This document shows, piece after piece, positions 1 through 8,141 of a DNA stretch of 64,000 nucleotides (position 1 is the first letter of the stretch; each line of letters opens with the position of its first letter). The stretch comes from Rathayibacter sp. VKM Ac-2856. GTDB taxonomy: Bacteria; Actinomycetota; Actinomycetes; Actinomycetales; Microbacteriaceae. Under the pieces are notes generated by a model. That model ran no database searches and was not told the origin of the DNA. It saw nothing but the letters and a program-made list of their open reading frames with translations. The translations under genes and the position numbers were made by a program. The DNA is taken from positions 532,858 to 596,857 of the forward strand of contig NZ_JABMLF010000002.1 in NCBI RefSeq assembly GCF_013205055.1, given 5' to 3'.

Positions 1-372
1 GAGGCTCCGCGCGGCCAGGAAGGTCCCGCGGAAGTTGAGGTCGCTGACGAAGTCGAACATCTCCGGCGTGGTGTCGACGATCGGCGTCGCCTCCACGTCC
101 CGCCCGGCGTTGAGGACCAGGACGTCGACGGCGCGCCCGTCCTCGCCGACGGCCCGCGCCACCTCCTCGAGGTGCTCGATCCGCGAGCCGTCGCCGATCA
201 CGGTCCGCACGGCGCCGCCGGCCTCCGCCCGCAGTGACGCCGCGCGCTCCTCGCTCGTGCCGGTGGCGATCACGTCGGCCCCCTCGGCGACCAGGCGCAG
301 CACGATCGCCCGTCCGATCCCGGCGGTGCCGGCGGTGACGACGGCGAGCGCCCCGTCCAGCCGCGCGCTCAC
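1..372 (-). CDS. Short-chain dehydrogenase/reductase, 3' end outside the window
   Basis: The first 124 codons of a cytoplasmic NAD(P)-dependent SDR are present; the gene runs off the left edge. The start is GTG at 372, overlapping the TGA of the upstream permease gene as GTGA. Reading gives a Rossmann fold with the cofactor motif TAGTAGIG near residues 13-20 (canonical TGxxxGIG with one change) and the later VLVLNAG motif near residues 85-91, which matches the NNAG position of classical SDRs. The YxxxK catalytic residues would lie beyond the edge. It is translationally coupled to the ABC sugar transporter genes, so it probably oxidises or reduces the imported sugar or a derivative. The substrate cannot be told from the sequence. 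Confidence 0.85.
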   Translation of the reverse strand, partial: MSARLDGALAVVTAGTAGIGRAIVLRLVAEGADVIATGTSEERAASLRAEAGGAVRTVIGDGSRIEHLEEVARAVGEDGRAVDVLVLNAGRDVEATPIVDTTPEMFDFVSDLNFRGTFLAARSL

Positions 373-1157
373 TTGAGCGCTCCGGCGGCCAGGCCGCGCT
401 CGAAGGAGCGCTGCAGCAGGAGGTACGCGACGATCACCGGGACCGCCGTGATCACCGAGGCTGCCAGCACTCCCGTCTGGTCGTTCGTGTACTGGCTGGT
501 GAAGAAGGAGGGCAGCAGGGTCACCACCTGCTTGTCCGGGTCGTTCAGCATCAGCAGCGGCAGCAGGAAGGCGTTCCAGCTGTTGATCAGCGTCAGCACC
601 ACGATCGCGCCGGCGATCGGGCGGGTCAGCGGCAGGACGATGTACCAGAAGACCTTCGCGATGCTCGCCCCGTCGACGCGGCCGGCGTCCATCAGCTCGC
701 TCGGGATCCCGGCGAAGAAGCTCCGGGCCAGCAGGACCGTGAACGGCACCTGCAGCGCGGCCAGCGGCAGGATCACCGCGATCAGCTGGTTGTAGACGTC
801 GAGCGTCGACGCCGTGACGAACAGCGGCGTCAGCAGCACCGCCTCCGGCATGGTCAGGGCCGCGATCAGCAGCCAGAACCACACCTCCTTGCCGCGGATG
901 CGCAGCTTGGCGAAGCCGAAGGCCGCCAGCATCGTGCAGGCGTAGACGATCGCGACGGTCGAGACCGCGACGATGATCGTGTTCCGGAAGTAGGTGGGGA
1001 CGACGCCGGTCGCGAAGACCTTGCCGTAGTTGCCCCAGCCGGCGCCGGCCAGGGAGCCCTGCACCATCGCGACGAGCGCGAAGACGTAGGGGACGACGAT
1101 GACGGTCGCCAGCAGCTGCACGCCCAGGCGGGAGCGGAGCGATCGGAGTTCGAACAC
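369..1157 (-). CDS. Sugar ABC transporter permease, MalG type
   Basis: Inner membrane subunit of a CUT1-family carbohydrate importer. I chose the GTG at 1157, giving 262 residues, because it follows the stop of the upstream permease by 8 bases and has a GAGG ribosome binding site. About six hydrophobic segments are visible. The EAA-loop, which docks on the ATPase, reads MDAGRVDGAS followed by FWYIVLPLTRP in the C-terminal half. It pairs with the MalF-type permease and the lipoprotein upstream. No ATPase gene is present in the cluster, so a shared MsiK-like ATPase encoded elsewhere probably energises it, as is common in actinobacteria. The substrate is unknown. Confidence 0.93.
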   Translation of the reverse strand: MFELRSLRSRLGVQLLATVIVVPYVFALVAMVQGSLAGAGWGNYGKVFATGVVPTYFRNTIIVAVSTVAIVYACTMLAAFGFAKLRIRGKEVWFWLLIAALTMPEAVLLTPLFVTASTLDVYNQLIAVILPLAALQVPFTVLLARSFFAGIPSELMDAGRVDGASIAKVFWYIVLPLTRPIAGAIVVLTLINSWNAFLLPLLMLNDPDKQVVTLLPSFFTSQYTNDQTGVLAASVITAVPVIVAYLLLQRSFERGLAAGALK

Positions 1158-1165
1158 GTCGGGCC

Positions 1166-2119
1166 TCAGCTCTCGTCGGCGCGGCGCCGCAGGTTCATCA
1201 GGACGCCGCCGCCGACCGCGAGGACGAGGAGGGCGATCGAGATCGCGGCCGCGTAGCCGAAGTGCTTCTCCGCGACCATGGTCTGGTAGATGTACGTGCC
1301 GAGGAACTCGGTCGCGTGGTTCGGCCCGGCCTTGGTCACGAGGTACGGGACGTCGAAGGTCTTCAGCGCCCCGATGATCCCGAGCGTCGCCAGCGCGATC
1401 GTCGTGCCCTTGCACATCGGCCAGACGATCGAGACGAGCGAGCGGAGGTTGCTCGCCCCGTCGATCCGGGCGGCCTCGAGCACCTCGGGCTCGATCTGCG
1501 CCATCGCGGCGTAGAAGAGGATGAAGGTGAGCCCGGTCCACTGCCAGATCGTGACGGCCATCACGACCGGCATCGCCGTCGCCGGGTCCGCCAGCCACGG
1601 GTGGGCGAGACCGCCCAGGCCGACGCCGCGCAGCACCTGGTTGAACTGGCCGTCGACGTCGAAGATCGAGCGGAAGACCGGCGCCATCGACGCCGGCGCG
1701 AGCACGGTCGGCACGAAGATCAGCACTTTGTAGAGCGGCGCGAGGCGGATCCGCGAGTGCATGATCGCCGCGAAGGTGAAGCCGACCGCCGTCTGCACGG
1801 CGAAGGTCACCACGAAGAAGACCGCGGTGTGCCCGATCGCGCCCCAGAACACGCGGTCCTGGAACATCTGCACGAAGTTGTCCGCGCCCACCGACTCCGA
1901 CGGGCTCAGGATGAACCCGTTCCAGTCGAGCGTCGAGACGTACGCCGTGTAGCCGATGGCGAAGTAGATCATCCCCAGGACGAGGACGATCGCCGGGAGG
2001 ATCCAGATCATCCCGGGGCCGAGGAGCATCCGCTTGCGCGGGCGCTTCGGGGAGGGCTCGACGCCGCGAGGGGCGCGATCGGGCGCTCCCGCTCCGGATC
2101 TCGCGATGGCCGTTGTCAT
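1166..2119 (-). CDS. Sugar ABC transporter permease, MalF type
   Basis: Membrane subunit of the same CUT1 importer, 317 residues from the ATG at 2119, which has GGAG 8 bases upstream. An upstream in-frame extension to 2173 lacks a ribosome binding site. A basic cytoplasmic N-terminus (rich in Arg, Lys and Pro) is followed by about six transmembrane segments; the first spans roughly residues 35-60. The EAA motif is visible as EAARIDGAS near residue 220. It lies 66 bases after the lipoprotein gene and 8 bases before the MalG-type gene, so the genes are surely one transcript. Confidence 0.93.
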   Translation of the reverse strand: MTTAIARSGAGAPDRAPRGVEPSPKRPRKRMLLGPGMIWILPAIVLVLGMIYFAIGYTAYVSTLDWNGFILSPSESVGADNFVQMFQDRVFWGAIGHTAVFFVVTFAVQTAVGFTFAAIMHSRIRLAPLYKVLIFVPTVLAPASMAPVFRSIFDVDGQFNQVLRGVGLGGLAHPWLADPATAMPVVMAVTIWQWTGLTFILFYAAMAQIEPEVLEAARIDGASNLRSLVSIVWPMCKGTTIALATLGIIGALKTFDVPYLVTKAGPNHATEFLGTYIYQTMVAEKHFGYAAAISIALLVLAVGGGVLMNLRRRADES

Positions 2120-2185
2120 GTCAGCTCCGTTGCCTGATGCCCGTGGCGGGCGGCCTGCTCGGCCGCCCGCCACAGGGGTTCGGTC

Positions 2186-3556
2186 CTACTTCTGGTCGTC
2201 CGAGACGGACTGCAGACCCTGGAGGGCCTGGTCGATGTCCATGTCCCCGGAGGCGACGCCGATCAGCGCGTCCCGGAAGGCGGTGTTGAGATCGGCGCTG
2301 ACCGTCGCGAAGCGCGGGTCGGTCGCGGCGCTCGCCGTCGCCGTGTACTCCTTGAGGGCGTCCAGATGCGCGTCCGGGGCGACGAGGTCGATGCTGTCCC
2401 AGTCGGGCTGCACCCCCGCCAGCGACGGGATGTCGTTCAGCGTGTTCGCGACGGCGGTCTGCCCGGCCTCGGAGGTGGTCAGCCAGACGGCGAACGTGGT
2501 GGCCGCGGCCTGCGCGTCGGACTTGGTGCTCACGGCGAGGCCGTAGTCCGCGTCACCGAACATCTCGCCGACGTTGCCGGTGCCCGCGACGTCCGGGAAC
2601 TGGATCGGGACCATGGTGAACGGCTCGGGGTTCGAGACGCCGGCCGCCTCCATCGCCGTGACCATCGCGTCGCGCACGGTGTACTGGGTGTACCAGCTGC
2701 CCATCATGACCATCGCGTACTTCTCGGACATGAAGGCGTTGTTGGCGTCCGGGTACTGCTGCAGGCCGATCGCGCCCTCCTGCATGATCCCGTCGTCGAA
2801 CAGGCCCTTCCAGATCTCCATGCCCTGCTCGAAGGCGGGGTCGGTGTAGTCCATCTCGCCGACGGAGGCCTTCGCGTAGGCGCCGGGCTCGATGTTCTGC
2901 ATGATCGCCTCGAAGGTGTCCATGTCGAACGCCCACTGGCCAGCGCCCTGGACGAAGCAGCCCTTGCCGGCGGCCTCGAGGGCCTGGCAGACCTGCACCC
3001 ACTCGTCGTAGGTGGTGGGCGCGGTCACGCCGACCTCGTCGAGCATGTCCTGGTTGACCCAGATGCTGCCGGAGTAGACGGCGCCGGCGGAGAGGCCGAC
3101 CACCTTGTCGTCGACGGCGAGGCCCTCGACGCCCGAGGCGGCGAGCTTGTCCTGCCAGTCCGCGCCGAGCTCCTCCTCGACGGCGGGGGCGAGGTCGATG
3201 GCGCCCGCCTGGAACGTCTCGACACCGCCGTTGGCCGAGCCGGGTGCGACGTTGAACACGTCCGGGCCGTCGGCCGAGGTGATGGCCGGGCCGAGCACGG
3301 AGTCGTAGCTGTCGATCGGCTTCGAGACGAACTCCACCTCGATGTCCGGGTACTCCTCGTTGAACGAGGCGATCAGCTTGTCCGCGAGCGGCTTGTCCGG
3401 GGTCCAGCCCCACCAGGTGATCGAGCCCTCGGTGGCGGAGCCGGGGTCGCTCGAGGCGCCTCCCCCGCCGCCGCTGCAGGCGGTGAGCGACACCGCCAGC
3501 ACACCGGCCGCGACGAGCGCGGCCCTCCTCGGCCAACCGAACGTCTTCTTCGACAT
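2186..3556 (-). CDS. Extracellular sugar-binding lipoprotein of ABC transporter
   Basis: First gene of the operon, 456 residues from ATG at 3556. Substrate-binding protein of family 1 (SBP_bac_1), anchored outside the membrane by lipidation. The signal peptide has an Arg-rich start, a hydrophobic core and the lipobox LTAC with Cys at residue 27, then a Gly/Ser linker. The mature part begins with ITWWGWTPDKPLADKL, typical of CUT1 sugar-binding proteins, and is rich in aromatic residues. An in-frame extension to 3670 would put non-signal sequence in front of the signal peptide, so it is not used. The promoter region faces the LacI gene and contains the palindromes at 3646-3669. Confidence 0.93.
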   Translation of the reverse strand: MSKKTFGWPRRAALVAAGVLAVSLTACSGGGGGASSDPGSATEGSITWWGWTPDKPLADKLIASFNEEYPDIEVEFVSKPIDSYDSVLGPAITSADGPDVFNVAPGSANGGVETFQAGAIDLAPAVEEELGADWQDKLAASGVEGLAVDDKVVGLSAGAVYSGSIWVNQDMLDEVGVTAPTTYDEWVQVCQALEAAGKGCFVQGAGQWAFDMDTFEAIMQNIEPGAYAKASVGEMDYTDPAFEQGMEIWKGLFDDGIMQEGAIGLQQYPDANNAFMSEKYAMVMMGSWYTQYTVRDAMVTAMEAAGVSNPEPFTMVPIQFPDVAGTGNVGEMFGDADYGLAVSTKSDAQAAATTFAVWLTTSEAGQTAVANTLNDIPSLAGVQPDWDSIDLVAPDAHLDALKEYTATASAATDPRFATVSADLNTAFRDALIGVASGDMDIDQALQGLQSVSDDQK

Positions 3557-3645
3557 CGCGCTACTCCTTCGCCCCGCGTCGTCGCGGGGTGTCTGTGGAT
3601 CGAGGGTGCGACGCCGCCTCCTCGGGCGACTCGCAAAACTTGCTT

Positions 3646-3669
3646 GCAACTTACTGCGCAAGTTGCGCA
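3646..3669. promoter_or_regulatory. LacI-type operator between sugar transporter operon and its regulator
   Basis: Two overlapping palindromes lie in the divergent gap: GCAACTT (3646-3652) with AAGTTGC (3660-3666), 7 bases apart, and the perfect odd palindrome TGCGCAAGTTGCGCA (3655-3669). An adjacent GAGTTGCA (3671-3678) may be a third half-site. Size, symmetry and position between a LacI gene and a transport operon fit an autoregulated operator. TAAAGT at 3682-3687 may be the -10 box of the regulator gene. Confidence 0.7.
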
Positions 3670-3740
3670 CGAGTTGCAGTGTAAAGTGGCGAAGACCGAG
3701 AGGTCAAGACCTCGGGAGCTGAGCAGGAAGGCGGAGGCGC

Positions 3741-4745
3741 ATGACCGAATCCGGCGCAACTCTCGCGCAAATAGCGGAGGCGGCCGGTGTCTCGATCCCG
3801 ACGGTCTCCCGCGTCCTGAACGGCAAGCCCGGCATCTCGGCCCCGAAGCGGCACGAGATCGAGCGCCTGATCGAGGACCACGGCTATGCGCGACGCAAGG
3901 CCAAGCGATCCGCGACGCTGATCGACTTCGTCGTCTCCAGCCTCGAGACGCAGTGGGCGACGGAGCTGCTCCGCGGCGCCCAGGCGGAGGCCTCCCGCGC
4001 CGGCGTCGACCTGGTGCTCAACGTCACCCACGACGGCGCGACCGGTGCGCCCGACTGGATCGACCGCATCGCCTCCCGCGGCTCGGACGGCATCGTGCTC
4101 GTGGTGTCGGACCTCACCGCCGAGGCGCGGGCGCGGCTCGCGACGCTCAAGGTCCCGGTCGTCGCGATCGACCCGCAGGGCAGCGACACGGAGTCGTTCG
4201 CGACCGTGTCCGCGACCGACTGGGTCGGCGGCCGCGAGGCGACCGAGCACCTGCTCGCGCTCGGGCACCGGCGGATCGGCTTCGTCACGGGGCCGATGGA
4301 GCTGGAGTGCCACCAGGACCGCCTCGACGGCTACACCAGCGCGCTCGGCCGCGCCGGCGTGGAGCCGCTGAAGGACCTCGTCCGCCACGGCGACTCGCTG
4401 ATCAGCGGCGGCGAGCGCTTCGGCGGCGAGCTGCTCGACCTGCCCGAGCGCCCCACCGCGATCATCAGCGGCTCCGACGAGCAGGCGTACGGCGTCTACC
4501 TGGCGGCCCGCGACCGCGGCCTCCGCGTCCCCGAGGACCTCTCCGTCGTCGGCTTCGACGACGTCGACCTCTGCCGCTGGGTCAGCCCACAGCTGACCAC
4601 CGTCCGCCAGCCCCTCGCCGCCATGGCCTCGGAGGCCACCCGCCTCCTCCTCAAGCTCGCCGCCGGCGACCCGGTCGACACCCCGACCGTCCGCCTCGCC
4701 TCCACCCTCATCGTCCGCGACTCGACGTCGGCCCCCACCCCCTGA
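3741..4745 (+). CDS. LacI-family transcriptional regulator
   Basis: DNA-binding repressor of 334 residues. The helix-turn-helix lies near residues 8-27 (LAQIAEAAGVSIPTVSRVLN), followed by a hinge and a periplasmic-binding-protein-like sensor domain ending with the usual LSVVGFDDVDLCRWVSPQLT stretch. ATG at 3741 has a strong GGAGG site. It is divergent from the MalFG-type transporter operon, so it most likely represses that operon and itself through the palindromes in between, with the imported sugar or a metabolite as inducer. The effector is unknown. Confidence 0.95.
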   Translation: MTESGATLAQIAEAAGVSIPTVSRVLNGKPGISAPKRHEIERLIEDHGYARRKAKRSATLIDFVVSSLETQWATELLRGAQAEASRAGVDLVLNVTHDGATGAPDWIDRIASRGSDGIVLVVSDLTAEARARLATLKVPVVAIDPQGSDTESFATVSATDWVGGREATEHLLALGHRRIGFVTGPMELECHQDRLDGYTSALGRAGVEPLKDLVRHGDSLISGGERFGGELLDLPERPTAIISGSDEQAYGVYLAARDRGLRVPEDLSVVGFDDVDLCRWVSPQLTTVRQPLAAMASEATRLLLKLAAGDPVDTPTVRLASTLIVRDSTSAPTP

Positions 4746-4778
4746 CCGCCGAGGCCCGCCCGCTGGGCGCGCCCCGCT

Positions 4779-4875
4779 CATGCTGATCGAGCAGCCCGCC
4801 CCGCGGGCGCATCGAGATCCACCCGCCTGCACACGCCGGGTCTCAATACGCGGCTCCGCCGCTACTCGACCAGCA
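4779..4875. repeat. Family A intergenic palindromic repeat
   Basis: A full element with both half-sites: a left half beginning CATGCTGATCGAGCAGCC and continuing to GCGCATCGAGATCC, then a right half in inverted orientation (GGTCTCAATACGC to CTACTCGACCAGCA). Each half has a short GC-rich inner hairpin. It sits just after the LacI gene and may act as a terminator. Confidence 0.85.
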
Positions 4876-4926
4876 GGGGCGCCGCACCGCCACCCGGGGA
4901 CCCGTTCCCCAGTCAGCACCGCCGTG

Positions 4927-4981
4927 TTAGGAAAGTTAGAGTGTTTTAGGAGATCTGGATAAAACGCTCTAACTCTCCTAA
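4927..4981. promoter_or_regulatory. 22-bp inverted repeat upstream of the ATPase gene
   Basis: Arms 4927-4948 and 4960-4981 are complementary at 20 of 22 positions, separated by 11 bases. The element is strikingly AT-rich for this genome (TTAGGA, GTTAGAG, GTTTTA motifs) and ends 9 bases before the ATG at 4991, leaving no room for a normal ribosome binding site. TTAGAG (4936-4941) and GATAAA (4958-4963), 16 bases apart, could be a promoter inside the palindrome, which would then be an operator. A transposon-end relic is an alternative. Confidence 0.6.
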
Positions 4982-4990
4982 AATCGCGCC

Positions 4991-6226
4991 ATGGACGCCG
5001 TCGACAATCCGTTCACCCCGAATGCGGGTGCGAGGCCCGAGATCCTGATCGGCCGCGACGAGCAGACCGAGGCGTTCCGCACCCTCCTCCGCCGCCTGCG
5101 ACGCGGCCGGACCGATCAGTCGATGATCATCACGGGGCTGCGAGGGGTGGGCAAGACGGTCCTCCTCAACAGCTTCCGCTCGATCGCCCTGCAGGAGAAG
5201 TGGGAGGTCATCGAGTTCGAGGCCGTGAAGCACGGCGAGGGTCGCTTCCGCCAGGTCATCGCCTCTCAGCTGAAGGCGGCTCTTCTGCGGCTCTCGCCAC
5301 GCGCTCGATGGACCGAGCGAGGTCGGCATGCCGCGTCCGTCCTGAGTGCGTTCGCGATCTCGGTCGGAGGTGACGGCGCATGGTCCATCGGCTGGGACGT
5401 GCCGCCCGCGGAAGGACTCGCCGATCACAGCGATCTCGGCCTCGACCTCACCGACGTCCTCGTCGCGGTCGGGGAAGCAGCGGGAGAACAGGGCGAGGGC
5501 ATCGTACTGCTGATCGACGAGGTGCAGTTCCTCGATTCATCGCAGCTCGAAGCGCTCATCCAAGCGATCCACAAGACGGTGCAGCGCAGCCTGCCCGTCA
5601 CCTTCGTCGGCGCCGGCCTGCCGCAGATCGCCGAGCTCGTCGGAGACGCCAAGTCGTACGCGGAACGGCTCTTCAAGTTCCCTCGCATCGACTCGCTCGA
5701 CCACGACGACGCCGCTGCGGCTCTCCGCGAGCCGGCCGCCGCTGAGGGGGCCGTCTGGGACGACGACGCGGTCGAGCTCGCCGTCGCGATCACGAGCGGC
5801 TACCCGTACTTCCTGCAGGAGCTGGGCTACCAGGTCTGGACGGTCGCAGAGAACGGCCGAATCCACGCGGAGGACGTCCAACTCGCGCGGGACGCCTACG
5901 AGGCCAAGCTCGACAGCTCCTTCTTCCGCGTCCGGCTCGATCGGGCCACGCCTCTGCAGACCGCCTACATGCGCGCCATGGCGGAGCTGGGGCCGGAACC
6001 GCAGAAGGCGGGCGATGTCGCCGCACTCCTCGAGAGGTCGTCGCAGCAGCTGGGACCCACCCGCGCTGAGCTGATCGAGATGGGGCTCCTCTTCACACCG
6101 CAGCACGGGTACGCCGCCTTTACCGTCCCCGACTTCGACCGCTTCATGAAACGAGCCGTCCCGACCCTCGAGGTGCCACCTCTCGTGAGCCGAGGTGCTC
6201 GGAAGGCGCAGCCCGGCAACGGTTAG
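4991..6226 (+). CDS. AAA-type ATP-binding protein (ORC/CDC6-like NTPase)
   Basis: A 411-residue soluble P-loop ATPase. Walker A is GLRGVGKT (residues 49-56) and Walker B is IVLLIDEVQ (171-179). A sensor region (VTFVGAGLPQIAELVG) follows, then a winged-helix-like C-terminal third (GDVAALLERSSQQLGPTRAELIEMGLL is read across about 350-375). This layout matches the AAA_16/AAA_22 proteins related to archaeal Cdc6 and STAND ATPases, whose bacterial roles are mostly unknown. It is a lone gene between repeats. The ATG follows the 4927-4981 inverted repeat closely, so translation may be leaderless or nearly so. A role in defence or mobile-element maintenance is possible but not shown. Confidence 0.85.
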   Translation: MDAVDNPFTPNAGARPEILIGRDEQTEAFRTLLRRLRRGRTDQSMIITGLRGVGKTVLLNSFRSIALQEKWEVIEFEAVKHGEGRFRQVIASQLKAALLRLSPRARWTERGRHAASVLSAFAISVGGDGAWSIGWDVPPAEGLADHSDLGLDLTDVLVAVGEAAGEQGEGIVLLIDEVQFLDSSQLEALIQAIHKTVQRSLPVTFVGAGLPQIAELVGDAKSYAERLFKFPRIDSLDHDDAAAALREPAAAEGAVWDDDAVELAVAITSGYPYFLQELGYQVWTVAENGRIHAEDVQLARDAYEAKLDSSFFRVRLDRATPLQTAYMRAMAELGPEPQKAGDVAALLERSSQQLGPTRAELIEMGLLFTPQHGYAAFTVPDFDRFMKRAVPTLEVPPLVSRGARKAQPGNG

Positions 6227-6324
6227 GCCGGCTCTCGCTGCCGGCTGCCGGCAGGTACCGGTCTCGATACACGGCTGCGCCGCTGCTCGTCCGGCAGGGC
6301 CGCCGCACCCACCGCCACCGGCGG

Positions 6325-6393
6325 CACAACATCAGCCGAGAGCGCCTCTCGACCGCGATCGGCGATGAGATCGACTCCCGGCTGATGTTCTGC
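6325..6393. repeat. Family D hairpin repeat, copy 1
   Basis: GCACAACATCAGCCG (6325-6339) pairs with CGGCTGATGTTCTGC (6379-6393) with one mismatch. The inner part shares the string ATCGGCGATGAGA with the copy at 60934-61003. It lies in the convergent gap after the ATPase gene. A degenerate right half of the family A repeat precedes it at about 6261-6298. Confidence 0.8.
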
Positions 6394-6406
6394 GGGGACA
6401 CTCGCC

Positions 6407-6477
6407 GCACAACGTCAGCTGAGAGCACCCGCCCTCCCCTGTCGGAGGAGGGACCCCCTTCTCAGCTGACGTTGTGC
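6407..6477. terminator. Family D variant hairpin, probable bidirectional terminator
   Basis: A perfect 18-bp stem: GCACAACGTCAGCTGAGA (6407-6424) with its complement at 6460-6477. The loop holds a second hairpin (CCCTCC with GGAGGG). The stop codon of the MFS gene (6462-6464) is inside the right arm. No T-tract follows on either strand. It serves the convergent ends of the ATPase and MFS genes. Confidence 0.75.
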
Positions 6478-7859
6478 GCCGCTCCGGCCTCCGCCGGCGC
6501 CTCCGCACGCAGGTACTGCGCCGAGATCGTGCGGTACGAGCGCGTGAGCATCGCCGCGCCGGCCGCGACGATCATCACGGCCCCGCCGATCAGGAAGACG
6601 AGGGCGATCCCGCGCCCGACGCCGTCGCCGAGCAGCCAGCCGTAGGCCGACCGCCCGGCCGGCGACTCCATGTACGGGATCAGCGCGAACTCGGCGATCG
6701 GCGCGATGAGGAACGCCGTGACCGGCGCCGCCGCCGACTCCAGCGCCGCCGCGAAGCCGAAGACGCGCCCCTGCGTCTCGAACGGCACGACCTTCTGCAC
6801 CACCGTCTGCTCCGCCGCCTCGACCGCCGGGATCAGCGTCATGTAGACCCAGATCCCCCCGGCGTACAGCCACCACCAGTCGCGGAGCGTGAACACCGCC
6901 CCGATCAGCCCCATCGCCATCACCAGCAGCAGCATCGTCCGGATCGGGTTCCGCCCGAGTCCGAGCTTCGCCACCAGCAGCCCGCCGATGATGAAGCCCG
7001 TCGCGGTCACCCCGAGGACGACCCCCCACAGCTCCACCGGGAACAGCTCGAGCCCGTACGGATCCATCAGCGCCAGATACACGCCGCCGATCAGGTTGTT
7101 GAAGGTCGAGAAGACGATCAGCGCGAACAGCCCCGTCGCCGCCCGCACCGCGGTGACGCTGCCGCGCAGGTCGATCAGCGGCGCCCGCGTCCCCGCGGAC
7201 TCGGGCCGCGCCTCGTCGATGCGCAGGGCGAGCAGGTGCAGGAGCGCCGCGGCGGACAGGACGATCGCGATCAGCATCGTCCAGCCCATGCCGAGCAGCC
7301 CGATCGACAGCCCGCTGAACACGCTCGTCACCACGAAGGCGAGCCCCTGCACGGTGCCGACCAGGCCGTTCGCGTTCGCGTGGCGCTCCACCGGCACCAG
7401 CAGCGTCACGGTGGTCGAGAGCGCGATGTTCCGCATGTTCTCGACGACCGCGCCGACGAGGATCGTCCCGGAGAAGACCCAGAACCAGGGCCCGCCGAAG
7501 TCCAGCAGCGTCGACTCCGGCAGCACCAGGTACAGCGCGCCCGCGGCGCCGAAGGCCACCAGCGTCACCGCGCCCGCGACCACCATCACCCGGTGCTTGC
7601 GGTGGCGGTCCACGATCGTGCCGAAGGCCATCGCGAAGACCGCGACGAGCAGCATGTACGCGCCGCCGACGACGCCGGTCGCGAGCACCGACCGCGTCTC
7701 GAGGTAGACCCAGAAGGTCAGCGCGAACCAGAGGTAGCTCGTCGTGACGTTCGCGACGGCGGTGTTCGCGAGGATCCAGCCGAAGGTGCGCAGGCTCGCG
7801 GCGCCCGGCTCCGGAGTGCCGGAGGCGGGGACCGATCCGGGGTCGGCGGTCGAGGACAT
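6462..7859 (-). CDS. MFS transporter (drug/efflux type)
   Basis: A 465-residue integral membrane protein with about 12 hydrophobic segments, in the DHA3-like group of the major facilitator superfamily (MFS_3/MFS_1). The signature loop after the second segment reads GTIVDRHRKHRVMV (near residues 79-92), matching the G-x-x-x-D-R-x-x-R-R motif. ATG at 7859 has AGAGGGA upstream. The last codons and the stop lie inside the hairpin at 6407-6477. It stands alone with no regulator next to it. The substrate is not predictable; exporters of this type move macrolides, siderophores or unrelated small molecules. Confidence 0.9.
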   Translation of the reverse strand: MSSTADPGSVPASGTPEPGAASLRTFGWILANTAVANVTTSYLWFALTFWVYLETRSVLATGVVGGAYMLLVAVFAMAFGTIVDRHRKHRVMVVAGAVTLVAFGAAGALYLVLPESTLLDFGGPWFWVFSGTILVGAVVENMRNIALSTTVTLLVPVERHANANGLVGTVQGLAFVVTSVFSGLSIGLLGMGWTMLIAIVLSAAALLHLLALRIDEARPESAGTRAPLIDLRGSVTAVRAATGLFALIVFSTFNNLIGGVYLALMDPYGLELFPVELWGVVLGVTATGFIIGGLLVAKLGLGRNPIRTMLLLVMAMGLIGAVFTLRDWWWLYAGGIWVYMTLIPAVEAAEQTVVQKVVPFETQGRVFGFAAALESAAAPVTAFLIAPIAEFALIPYMESPAGRSAYGWLLGDGVGRGIALVFLIGGAVMIVAAGAAMLTRSYRTISAQYLRAEAPAEAGAAHNVS

Positions 7860-8011
7860 GGCTTCCCTCTGCTCGGGGACGGCTGCGTCCGGGGGCGTCT
7901 CGGACCGCCGTCGCAGCCACTGTAGGCCCGCGCCCGCCGACGGGTCGAGAGGCGACCGCGACGCGACGCGCCCGCGGACCCGGCCGCATCACTCCACTCC
8001 GTGCAGACGCC

Positions 8012-8118
8012 GGGTCTCGATACGCCGCTCCGCGGCTGCTCGACCAGCATGCACGCCTGCCCCCAGCCAGAAGCATGCTGATCGAGTAGCGCCCGCAGGG
8101 CGCGTATCGAGATCCACC
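8012..8118. repeat. Family A repeat, halves in reversed order
   Basis: Here a right half (GGGTCTCGATACGCCG to CTGCTCGACCAGCATG) precedes a left half (CATGCTGATCGAGTAGCG to TATCGAGATCCACC), the reverse of the usual order, with about 22 bases between them. It occupies the gap between the MFS start and the 3' end of the long operon at 8142. Confidence 0.85.
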
Positions 8119-8141
8119 CCGCCCGCGCGGACCCGGCCGCG

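Noticed and set aside
3616..3632. CTCGGGCGACTC matching the right arm of the family B hairpin
   Set aside because: There is no partner arm nearby, so it is at most a remnant and is not listed as a member.
2366..4786. 806-codon plus-strand open frame across the transporter and LacI genes
   Set aside because: It overlaps two well-supported genes in the wrong frame and reads as low-complexity Arg/Gly/Asp sequence.
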